10,467 nt of DNA, taken from contig JAMCZL010000032.1 in assembly GCA_023485745.1 (NCBI GenBank), positions 1 through 10,467 on the forward strand, in the 5' to 3' direction. The notes under the pieces are model-generated. The model was not told the DNA's origin and did not search any database. It saw nothing but the letters and a program-made list of their open reading frames with translations. Origin of the DNA: Candidatus Martarchaeota archaeon. Lineage in GTDB: Archaea; Micrarchaeota; Micrarchaeia; Micrarchaeales; Micrarchaeaceae. Positions 1 to 4,765 of the stretch are shown one piece after another. The stretch's first letter is position 1, and the number at the start of each line of letters is the position of its first letter. The position numbers and the translations under genes are program-made.

Positions 1-124
1 CTGCCTTGAATGCCACGATATTTGAAAGTGAAACCGGATCTTTTTCCGTGTTCGGCACGTTCCTTACGCGCGGAAGCCTGCGCTGGGCGCGACGTCTATG
101 CCAGTATTGTAGAGAGCCTGCCAT
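1..124 (-). CDS. rpl3: Ribosomal protein uL3 (L3), N-terminal 41 codons, cut by the window edge
   Basis: The minus strand opens with ATG at 124-122 and stays open to base 1. The peptide begins MAGSLQYWHRRRAQRRLPRV, continues with a short variable stretch, and ends NIVAFKA. This follows the archaeal L3 N-terminus: a GSL motif, a basic RKRA-like patch, PRVR, then the strand that leads into the GYKAGMT signature, which would begin just outside the window. L3 binds 23S rRNA and is placed early in assembly of the large subunit. There is no clear Shine-Dalgarno before the ATG. The leader back to pcc1 is about 108 nt, with an AT-rich TATA candidate at about 226-245. This copy continues into the L3 body, so it is the functional gene, unlike the 12-codon copy at 983-949. 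The identification rests on only 41 residues. Confidence 0.75.
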   Translation of the reverse strand, partial: MAGSLQYWHRRRAQRRLPRVRNVPNTEKDPVSLSNIVAFKA

Positions 125-383
125 TTTAAACACTTTAACTTTTCGATTAATACCTTAGAATTCTAGAACTTGAAAATCCAGAACCTCAGAGCAATGAAAA
201 CTCCGATACGGATATATTGAAAGGCTTTATATTTATATATTTTTACTTTTATTTTGGTTTTGCGGAATTGCTGCAACGTCCCAATTACTTGGAATTCGCG
301 CAGTATGGCGTTTGTGGAAGCGCGAAGCGCAGTTATGTCCTTCGCATCTATGTAGATGCAGTCTTTGTTCTCTGATATTTTTA
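90..383. repeat. Direct repeat copy A: pcc1 3' part, leader and first 12 codons of uL3
   Basis: This block matches 949-1251 in the same orientation, with roughly 20 substitutions and several small indels, about 92% identity by eye. The match begins abruptly within codon 12 of uL3 and ends abruptly inside pcc1, just after CTCTGATATTTTTA. Positions 284-358 and 1146-1220 are identical over 75 bases. Copy A is joined to the intact uL3 gene, but its pcc1 part is broken. Confidence 0.95.
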
Positions 384-420
384 AATGCATCGCATATTTA
401 CTGGTAATTATTTGTTTCAA
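233..420 (-). pseudogene. Second, frameshifted pcc1 remnant
   Basis: The reading frame from a TTG at 420 enters homology with the intact Pcc1 (1354-1094) at KISENK (base 383). It keeps the family core DITALRASTNAILREFQVI and then leaves frame. Around 279-284 the two copies differ by a one-base indel, so the intact copy reads EGVAAIPQ where this one reads GTLQQFRK and runs on to a stop at 163. The first 34 residues of real Pcc1 are absent and replaced by sequence from the inserted segment. The natural stop would map to about 233-235. A 6-nt in-frame deletion (YI) and conservative changes (N/D, V/I) suggest that this copy diverged as a coding gene before it was broken. Stable function is unlikely, although a short altered protein could still be made. 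Confidence 0.75.
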
Positions 421-948
421 GCCTTTGGAACTTCGAAGAGGATAGGCCCTGAATCGGCTTTAAACTTGTCATTCCGTCATATTCCTTCTCTTGAATTATA
501 GTTCTAACAATTTTACTTGAATGAGAATCTGTGTTTGGAAAACCTGGAAAGTGCTCTTTTACATCTGTAACTAATTTCTTTATTAATTTATTTCCTAAGT
601 ATGCGTACCTCATTACTGCCCAACAATTCAGAAAATATTTCCTCGTAAATCTTCTGGGATAGCCTCAGTAAACTATCGAAATCTATAGTATTATCGTCAA
701 ATCTTCTCCACATCTCTGCGTCGATTTTGGAGTACTCCAAAATAGCCTCTGCCTTCAAATACGAATTAAATGCTTTCTTTTTAATCAAATCGGATAACTT
801 TTTCTCAATGCTTCCAGCAACAGGATATGACCCACTATTTTTTTTATTTATAATGTCATGCAAGAGCGTATGTTTAAGTTCCTCAATTTTATTAGGGTCG
901 GATGTTGCCTGTTCCTTAATATTTCTTAGGGCTGCGATGTCTAATAAT
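384..948. other. Non-homologous insert between the two direct repeats
   Basis: About 565 bp lies between the repeat copies and matches neither uL3 nor pcc1. Hand counts give 17 G+C of 60 at 481-540 and 18 of 60 at 841-900, against 32 of 60 in eL15 at 1621-1680. It holds two overlapping minus-strand ORFs of unknown family. I saw no terminal inverted repeats, transposase or tRNA. In gene order it interrupts a block that otherwise reads eL15-pcc1-uL3. Confidence 0.75.
398..613 (-). CDS. Hypothetical protein, second ORF of the insert (71 aa)
   Basis: The ORF starts at ATG 613, inside the last codons of the upstream ORF (stop at 588), a 26-nt overlap in another frame. It could be translated by coupling, or the two could be halves of one frameshifted gene. 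It begins MRYAYLGNKLIKKLVTDV and is basic at the N-terminus, with no membrane segment, cysteine motif or recognised domain. Its stop overlaps the start of the decayed pcc1 copy. I do not recognise the family. It lies wholly inside the AT-rich insert, so codon preference is a weak guide, and it may be a chance or decayed ORF. Confidence 0.35.
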   Translation of the reverse strand: MRYAYLGNKLIKKLVTDVKEHFPGFPNTDSHSSKIVRTIIQEKEYDGMTSLKPIQGLSSSKFQRLETNNYQ

Positions 949-983
949 CGACGCCTATGCCAGTATGGTAGAGGTCCTGCCAT
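588..983 (-). CDS. Chimeric hypothetical protein with a uL3-derived N-terminus (131 aa)
   Basis: The first 12 residues, MAGPLPYWHRRR, are a copy of the uL3 start (MAGSLQYWHRRR). From residue 13 the sequence is unrelated: LLDIAALRNIKEQA, then charged, helix-rich sequence with several Lys/Glu stretches, ending KIYEEIFSELLGSNEVRILRK. There is no signal peptide, membrane segment or metal-binding cysteine pattern, and I cannot name a family. The ATG lies in the second copy of the uL3 leader, so the ORF has inherited whatever promoter and start context uL3 uses. It is the first ORF downstream of intact pcc1. The frame stays open across the junction, which suggests either a lucky fusion or selection for expression. 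The true N-terminus in the donor DNA may have been different. Confidence 0.5.
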   Translation of the reverse strand: MAGPLPYWHRRRLLDIAALRNIKEQATSDPNKIEELKHTLLHDIINKKNSGSYPVAGSIEKKLSDLIKKKAFNSYLKAEAILEYSKIDAEMWRRFDDNTIDFDSLLRLSQKIYEEIFSELLGSNEVRILRK

Positions 984-1251
984 TTTTAAACACTTTAACT
1001 TTTCAATTAATACCTTAAAATTCTAGAACTTGAAAATCCAGAATCTTCGGGCAATAAAAACTCTGATACTGATACATTGAAAGGCTCTTATATTTATATA
1101 TTTTTACTTTTATTTTGGTTTTGCGGAATTGCTGCAACGCCCTCTATTACTTGGAATTCGCGCAGTATGGCGTTTGTGGAAGCGCGAAGCGCAGTTATGT
1201 CCTTCGCATCTATGTAGATGTAAACGCAATTTTTATTCTCTGATATTTTTA
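949..1251. repeat. Direct repeat copy B: pcc1 3' part, leader and first 12 codons of uL3
   Basis: This is the partner of 90-383 and about 9 bp longer because of small indels. It contains the last 52 codons of the intact pcc1, the AT-rich leader (about 1087-1102 is the TATA-like part) and a copy of the uL3 start codon and 11 further codons. Right of 1251 the sequence continues as genuine pcc1 and eL15. Left of 949 it changes at once into the unrelated insert. Confidence 0.95.
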
Positions 1252-1354
1252 CCTTGCTGCGCTTGTAGGATTTGTCGATCCCTATTATTTTTTTATATGC
1301 GATGCCTTTCCGCTTGCTTATTTTGATCTTCGCGCTATGGTCCATTTTATCCAT
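1094..1354 (-). CDS. pcc1: KEOPS complex subunit Pcc1
   Basis: This 86-residue protein carries the Pcc1 signature: a beta-strand, then DITALRASTNAILREFQVIEGV at residues about 53-74, the helix used in Pcc1 dimerisation. Pcc1 is the dimerisation subunit of KEOPS, the cytoplasmic complex that adds threonylcarbamoyl to A37 of ANN-decoding tRNAs with Kae1, Bud32 and Cgi121. The length fits archaeal Pcc1 (about 75-90 aa). Its ATG overlaps the eL15 stop in TAATG, so the two genes are one translationally coupled operon. That also shows this is the ancestral copy, not the one at 233-420. The C-terminal 52 codons lie inside the direct repeat. No other KEOPS gene is in the window. The call rests on the core motif and gene order. 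Confidence 0.75.
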   Translation of the reverse strand: MDKMDHSAKIKISKRKGIAYKKIIGIDKSYKRSKVKISENKNCVYIYIDAKDITALRASTNAILREFQVIEGVAAIPQNQNKSKNI

Positions 1355-1863
1355 TACTCTAATCCCCTATATTTCTTTCCGGAGCTGGTAAGGCCCCTTT
1401 CAGCTCTTCCGCCCTTAGATATTATGTTGCGGTACGCTGCATCGCCTTGTATTGACGGTGAGGATTTGTCAAGTAAGATTATTTCATAGAACCTGGTGGT
1501 CCCGGTTTCACCTACAAAATAGGAATTCAACACTTCACAGTTTGAAAACTTCTTTGACGCCCTTTCTTCTGCTATGGATTGCATGGATTTCGCCCTGGAG
1601 AAGAACCTTCCGGTTTTTGACGGCTTCCTGCCTCCTCCTACTGTCGGGCGCTTTCTGTTTCCTTTCTTAACCTTTACCCTAGCTATTATTACGCCCTGCT
1701 TGGCCTTGTAGCCGAGCTCTCTTGCCCTTGCTATGTTTGTCGGCTTTTCGACCCTCAGTACGGCTGGGTCGTTGCCCCATGCCGCCAGCCTTTCCTTATA
1801 GGCTTCTGTACGCCCCTTATATTCTGATTTAAACGTTTGTTTAATGTTTTTATACATGCTCAT
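1354..1863 (-). CDS. rpl15e: Ribosomal protein eL15 (L15e)
   Basis: At 169 residues this is slightly short of the usual 180-195. It matches eL15 along its length: MSMYKNI start, WGNDPAVLRVEKPTNIARAR, LGYKAKQGVIIARVKVKKG, a basic stretch, SIAEERASKKF with EVLNSYFVGE, and the C-terminal GLTSSGKKYRGLE. eL15 is an archaeal/eukaryal large-subunit protein deeply embedded in 23S rRNA. I chose ATG 1863 over 1857 because family members begin MSMYK. The gene heads the minus-strand operon with pcc1 (stop/start overlap TAATG). Upstream, TATA candidates on the minus strand lie at about 1887-1896 (leaderless) and 1907-1918 (leader near 20 nt). I cannot choose between them. Its G+C (32 of 60 at 1621-1680) is much higher than that of the insert downstream. 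Confidence 0.95.
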   Translation of the reverse strand: MSMYKNIKQTFKSEYKGRTEAYKERLAAWGNDPAVLRVEKPTNIARARELGYKAKQGVIIARVKVKKGNRKRPTVGGGRKPSKTGRFFSRAKSMQSIAEERASKKFSNCEVLNSYFVGETGTTRFYEIILLDKSSPSIQGDAAYRNIISKGGRAERGLTSSGKKYRGLE

Positions 1864-2037
1864 GCAATCGACCTGTCCTGAAAAGTATATTGTGTTTGGT
1901 AGGTATTATTAAATATTAGAATTAACATAATTAAGCATTGTGTGATTTTATATTTTATTGGAAAAGGCTTTTAATATTATTTGATTTTGGCATTTGTTTG
2001 GACCGCGGCGCATTTTGCTCGTAATTTGCAAAACATC

Positions 2038-2055
2038 AAATTATTTCAATAATTT
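2038..2055. repeat. 18-bp perfect inverted repeat upstream of the TFE promoter
   Basis: AAATTATT, a 2-base spacer TC, and AATAATTT form a perfect 8+8 palindrome. It ends 16 bp before the TATA box at 2072-2083, where an activator or autoregulator could bind. The region is AT-rich, so chance is possible. Confidence 0.4.
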
Positions 2056-2071
2056 TGAGAAAAAGGAATAT

Positions 2072-2083
2072 CATATAAATATG
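2072..2083 (+). promoter_or_regulatory. TATA box of the TFE-alpha gene
   Basis: CATATAAATATG is centred about 38 nt before the ATG at 2116. With the usual archaeal spacing, transcription would start near 2103-2105. That gives a leader of about 12 nt that just includes the AGGTG ribosome-binding site at 2106-2110. Confidence 0.55.
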
Positions 2084-2115
2084 CGTAATGGTAAAATCAA
2101 TATACAGGTGTTCTG

Positions 2116-2901
2116 ATGGTATCAAAAAATAACAAGGCTAAGGGCAGGAACATTAAGCACTCAAATATAAAGGCTAATGTCAAAAGCAGCGTGAAAGTTA
2201 AACGCAATAAAGCTTTTTCTAAGAAGCACATACATGTCCAGGCAAAAAAGCACTCGGATGTGGTTGTCAAGCTTAAAAGCCAAGTTAAGAAGGCCAATGC
2301 AACAGGCATCAAAACAGCAAAAAAGCCCACGATGAAAGAGAAGCGTGAAGATTACGCTAGGGAGGCCGCAGTAAAAAATACCGAAAACGTAAGCAGAATA
2401 ATATCAGAGATTGTAATGGATAGCGATATTTCAGAGTATTTGAAGAAAAATGTCAGCAAAAAGGCCATAGAACTAATAGAACTTCTTTCAACGCCAAGAA
2501 CAGACGAGTATATCACAGATGCGCTTGAAATAAAAATAAACGCAGTTAGAAGGATACTGAATATACTGCAGGGATATGGTATAACCAATTACAACATATC
2601 AAAAAATGTGGACGGTTGGCTTTCTTTTGAATGGTACATAAATGCGGGAAAGGCTGCGCAGTTTCTGGAATTTGTCAAAAATGAGGCAAGCATGAAAAAC
2701 AAGATTGACGATAGTTGCAACGACTACTTTGTATGCGATAAATGTTATGCAGACAATAGGCTGATATTCACGTTTGATGCGGCCTACGAAGCAGGATTCA
2801 AATGTGTTTGCAACAAATCACTTAGGAGGATAGACAAAACAGAGGCAGAGTCATTAATAAGCAAAAGCAGGGAAACTAATAAATCAGTTGTTGAATTATA
2901 A
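2116..2901 (+). CDS. tfe: Transcription initiation factor TFE, alpha subunit, with a basic N-terminal extension
   Basis: The 261-residue protein has three parts. Residues 1-75 are a lysine-rich, disordered-looking tail. About 88-175 is a winged helix (ISEYLKKNVSKKAIELIELL, then a recognition helix in NAVRRILNILQGYGITNYN, ending WLSFEWYIN). About 203-240 is a zinc ribbon: CDKC (C207, C210), then RLIFTFDAAYEAGFKCVC (C230, C232) and LRRID. TFE-alpha helps TBP/TFB load RNA polymerase and open the promoter. Archaeal TFE is usually about 170-190 aa, so the extra length is the tail. The start at 2116 has AGGTG just upstream and a TATA box at the right distance. The internal ATG at 2332 would give a 189-aa protein without the tail and cannot be excluded. 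The second zinc knuckle is CxC, not CxxC. Confidence 0.88.
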   Translation: MVSKNNKAKGRNIKHSNIKANVKSSVKVKRNKAFSKKHIHVQAKKHSDVVVKLKSQVKKANATGIKTAKKPTMKEKREDYAREAAVKNTENVSRIISEIVMDSDISEYLKKNVSKKAIELIELLSTPRTDEYITDALEIKINAVRRILNILQGYGITNYNISKNVDGWLSFEWYINAGKAAQFLEFVKNEASMKNKIDDSCNDYFVCDKCYADNRLIFTFDAAYEAGFKCVCNKSLRRIDKTEAESLISKSRETNKSVVEL

Positions 2902-2943
2902 AGAATACTGATTTTGTAATTTGGCTTTGAATTTTGAAATTGA

Positions 2944-3018
2944 AGCGAGGTAGGGTAGTCTGGAGTGCCCGCCGGGCTCATAACCCGGAGATCAGTGGTT
3001 CAAATCCACTCCTCGCTA
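2944..3018 (+). tRNA. Initiator tRNA-Met (CAU)
   Basis: The 75-nt gene folds as a full cloverleaf: acceptor AGCGAGG with CCTCGCT, D stem GGGT/GCCC, anticodon stem CCGGG/CCCGG around loop CTCATAA, variable loop AGATC, T arm AGTGG-TTCAAAT-CCACT and discriminator A. Three consecutive G-C pairs at 29-31/39-41 and an A1-U72 pair mark it as the initiator form in archaea. There is no intron, and CCA is not encoded. It lies 42 bp after the TFE stop and may be cotranscribed with it. Confidence 0.95.
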
Positions 3019-3054
3019 AATTGGCAGGGACCCCATACTTCCGGTAATCGTGCG

Positions 3055-3070
3055 TTTTATATTATATATG
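3055..3070 (+). promoter_or_regulatory. Likely promoter of the GINS-eL42-aIF2alpha-PAC2 operon
   Basis: TTTTATATTATATATG in the 118-130-bp gap after tRNA-Met is the strongest TATA-like element before the operon. It would place transcription start near 3090, about 55 nt before the gene. A second AT-rich run at about 3096-3106 (TAATTAATAAAA) would give a leader near 20 nt. No other feature is visible between 3019 and 3136. Confidence 0.4.
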
Positions 3071-3145
3071 TATATTGATAAAAAGGTTTGATATGTAATT
3101 AATAAAAGCGAAACGGTAAAAAATAATACAGGAAGCGTGGTGGGT

Positions 3146-3640
3146 ATGTCATTAAATGAAATTTACAGCTCTTTGTACATTGCTTATCATAAAGAAAGAC
3201 AATCTAACGAGCTGCAAGCGATCAACAAAGATTTTTTCAATGAGGTACTTAAGGAAGTTGAAAGATCTGATTCTGCAAGCAAAAACGAAGAAAGCGAAAT
3301 ACTAAAGGCAAACATTATGAAAATTCTAGAAGGAATTTACGAAAGGCGAAAAACGAAAATATTATTATACATTGCATACAATAAACAAACAGAATATCTT
3401 ACCACGCAGGAAACTGTGTTTTACGACAAAATCATGTCGATTTTTAAGGAAAACCGGCTTAACAACACAGAAGCAATGCAAAAGAAAAACGACATGCTCA
3501 AATCGCTTCATGAAATGCCGCAGATACTGTTGCCATCTGGCGCCAAGCTAGGACCAATAAACAAAGAGCAGATAATCAAAATAGAAAACGAAGAAGACGC
3601 CGAATTTCTAATTAAGAACTCAATATGTGAACGACTATAA
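3146..3640 (+). CDS. gins15: DNA replication factor GINS, Gins15/51-type subunit
   Basis: The protein shows the archaeal Gins15 layout. An N-terminal helical A domain (NEIYSSLYIAYHKERQSNEL, then FFNEVLKEVE and ILEGIYERRKTKILLYIAYN) is followed by a small C-terminal B domain of about 40 residues (ILLPSGAKLGPINKEQIIKI, then AEFLIKNSICERL). GINS joins MCM and the GAN/Cdc45-like protein in the replicative helicase complex. At 164 aa it is of ordinary length. Starts are possible at GTG 3137 or ATG 3146. I prefer the ATG because MSLNEIYSSL fits the family start, but the GTGG run just before it is a poorly spaced ribosome-binding site, so the GTG remains possible. The gene lies 11 bp before eL42, in the replication/translation cluster found in many archaea. 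Sequence divergence is high, so the call rests on layout and context. Confidence 0.75.
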   Translation: MSLNEIYSSLYIAYHKERQSNELQAINKDFFNEVLKEVERSDSASKNEESEILKANIMKILEGIYERRKTKILLYIAYNKQTEYLTTQETVFYDKIMSIFKENRLNNTEAMQKKNDMLKSLHEMPQILLPSGAKLGPINKEQIIKIENEEDAEFLIKNSICERL

Positions 3641-3651
3641 AAGGTGCGAAC

Positions 3652-3933
3652 ATGAAAATAACTAGGGAAATGAATGTTTTTTGTCCGAAATGCAACAAGC
3701 ATACTGACCACAAGGTAAAACTGTATTCCAAAAAGGCCGAAAGCGGGCTGAACCTCGGAAAAAGAAGAAGGGCGCGAAAGCTTACTGGATACCACGGGTT
3801 AGTAAAAGGCCAGGCAACCGTAGTCAAAATAGCAAAAAGACAAAAAGTTCTGCTCGAATGCAAGACATGCAAGTACAACGTGGAAAGGGTCCTAGGCTCA
3901 AGGACAAAGAAGAAACTGGAGTTCGCGATCTGA
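3652..3933 (+). CDS. rpl44e: Ribosomal protein eL42 (L44e)
   Basis: This 93-residue protein starts MKITREMNVFCPKCNKHTDH and carries two zinc-binding pairs, C11/C14 and C70/C73 (CKTC), joined by a basic linker (GKRRRARKLTGYHG). eL42 lies at the ribosomal E site, where its loop contacts the CCA end of the exiting tRNA. Length matches the family (about 92-106). GGTG lies 7 nt before the ATG, and the gap from GINS is 11 bp. The usual loop motif GYGG followed by a proline-rich segment reads GYHGLVKGQATVV here, so the E-site loop is unusual. The next gene is aIF2-alpha after only 30 bp. In many archaea rps27e sits in that gap, and there is no room for it here. Confidence 0.93.
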   Translation: MKITREMNVFCPKCNKHTDHKVKLYSKKAESGLNLGKRRRARKLTGYHGLVKGQATVVKIAKRQKVLLECKTCKYNVERVLGSRTKKKLEFAI

Positions 3934-3963
3934 AAAGCCGCGTTACAAGCCTAAAGGTATTTT

Positions 3964-4761
3964 ATGGAAACCAGAAACTTACCAAAAATAAACAGCCTTG
4001 CAATAGCAGAAGTATCCAAAATAACCCGGTTTGGAGCGTACTGCAAGCTTCCAGAATACGGAGGGCTGGAGGTTTTCCTGCCGCTGCGAGAGATATCCTC
4101 AGGATGGATAAAAAACATACACGAATTTCTGCACCAAAACCAGCGCATAGTCTGCAAAATAATATACATAGACAACGAAAAAAAGACAATAGACGTATCA
4201 CTAAAAAAGGTAACTCCAAAGGATTCCAAGGAGAAAATAAATACATACAACCTGGAAAGAAGGCTGACGAACCTTTTCAACCAGATTGTGAAAAGGTCAA
4301 AGCTTGAAAGCAGCCTGCCAAAACTAACCGAATACGTCGCTAACGAATTCGGAAGCTATACGAATCTTTTTTACGGCGCCACCAACAATACCGACCAATT
4401 TAAAAACTCGTCCTTGCCAGAAAGCGTAAAAAACGAACTGAAGACGACAATTGAAGCAAACAGGAAAAAGAAGAGGTACCCTGTCTCATACATACTGTCA
4501 ATAAGCACGGAAAATTTCACATCAGGTATCACCGAACTGAACAAAGCCCTTTCCGAGGCGCAGGCAAAAAAAGGCGTCGCAATAACATACATAAGCGCCC
4601 CGAAATACCGCATGACCGCAGAGGGCACGGACTATGCGGATGCAGAAAAAAAGATATCTGAGACAATAAAACTGCTCCAATCAAAGCTCAAGGACAGCAC
4701 AGTCGAAGCTGAGAAAGAGAAGTTGAAGAAAGAAAAGGAAGACATAATGAATCTTATATGA
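3964..4761 (+). CDS. eif2a: Translation initiation factor aIF2, alpha subunit
   Basis: The 265-residue protein has the normal three domains. Residues about 9-83 are an S1/OB fold (EVSKITRFGAYCKLPEYGGL, then REISSGWIKN and TIDVSLKKV). About 88-175 is a helical domain. The rest is an alpha/beta domain (YPVSYILSISTENFTSGITE, with PKYRMTAEGTDYADAEKKI). aIF2-alpha joins the gamma and beta subunits and helps aIF2 hold Met-tRNAi at the P site. Its partner initiator tRNA gene lies 950 bp upstream. AAAGGT precedes the ATG. The C-terminus is a charged lysine/glutamate-rich helix. The stop is only 4 bp before the first possible start of the PAC2 gene, leaving no space for nop10, which commonly follows aIF2-alpha in archaea. 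Confidence 0.96.
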   Translation: METRNLPKINSLAIAEVSKITRFGAYCKLPEYGGLEVFLPLREISSGWIKNIHEFLHQNQRIVCKIIYIDNEKKTIDVSLKKVTPKDSKEKINTYNLERRLTNLFNQIVKRSKLESSLPKLTEYVANEFGSYTNLFYGATNNTDQFKNSSLPESVKNELKTTIEANRKKKRYPVSYILSISTENFTSGITELNKALSEAQAKKGVAITYISAPKYRMTAEGTDYADAEKKISETIKLLQSKLKDSTVEAEKEKLKKEKEDIMNLI

Positions 4762-4765
4762 ACGG

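Larger units (their letters stand above)
1864..2115. promoter_or_regulatory. Divergent intergenic region between eL15 and TFE-alpha
   Basis: This 252-bp gap serves two divergent genes and holds no convincing ORF. On the plus strand there are two BRE/TATA-like elements. One is the run AAAAGGCTTTTAATATT near 1962-1978, whose transcript would start near 2000 and leave a leader over 100 nt. The other is CATATAAATATG at 2072-2083, just upstream of TFE. An AT-rich 18-bp palindrome lies at 2038-2055. On the minus strand, TATA candidates for eL15 lie at 1887-1896 and 1907-1918. Confidence 0.5.

Noticed and set aside
90..1251. Insertion sequence or CRISPR-like explanation for the repeats
   Set aside because: There are only two copies, each about 300 bp and made of recognisable host genes. 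There are no terminal inverted repeats, transposase, or short regularly spaced repeats.
3933..3964. A hidden rps27e or nop10 gene in the GINS-PAC2 operon
   Set aside because: The gaps are 30 bp and 4 bp, and no zinc-ribbon peptide of the right size is found in the adjoining frames.
3858..4307. Plus-strand 149-aa open frame across the eL42/aIF2-alpha junction
   Set aside because: It overlaps two certain ribosome/initiation genes in another frame, has low-complexity basic content and no family resemblance.
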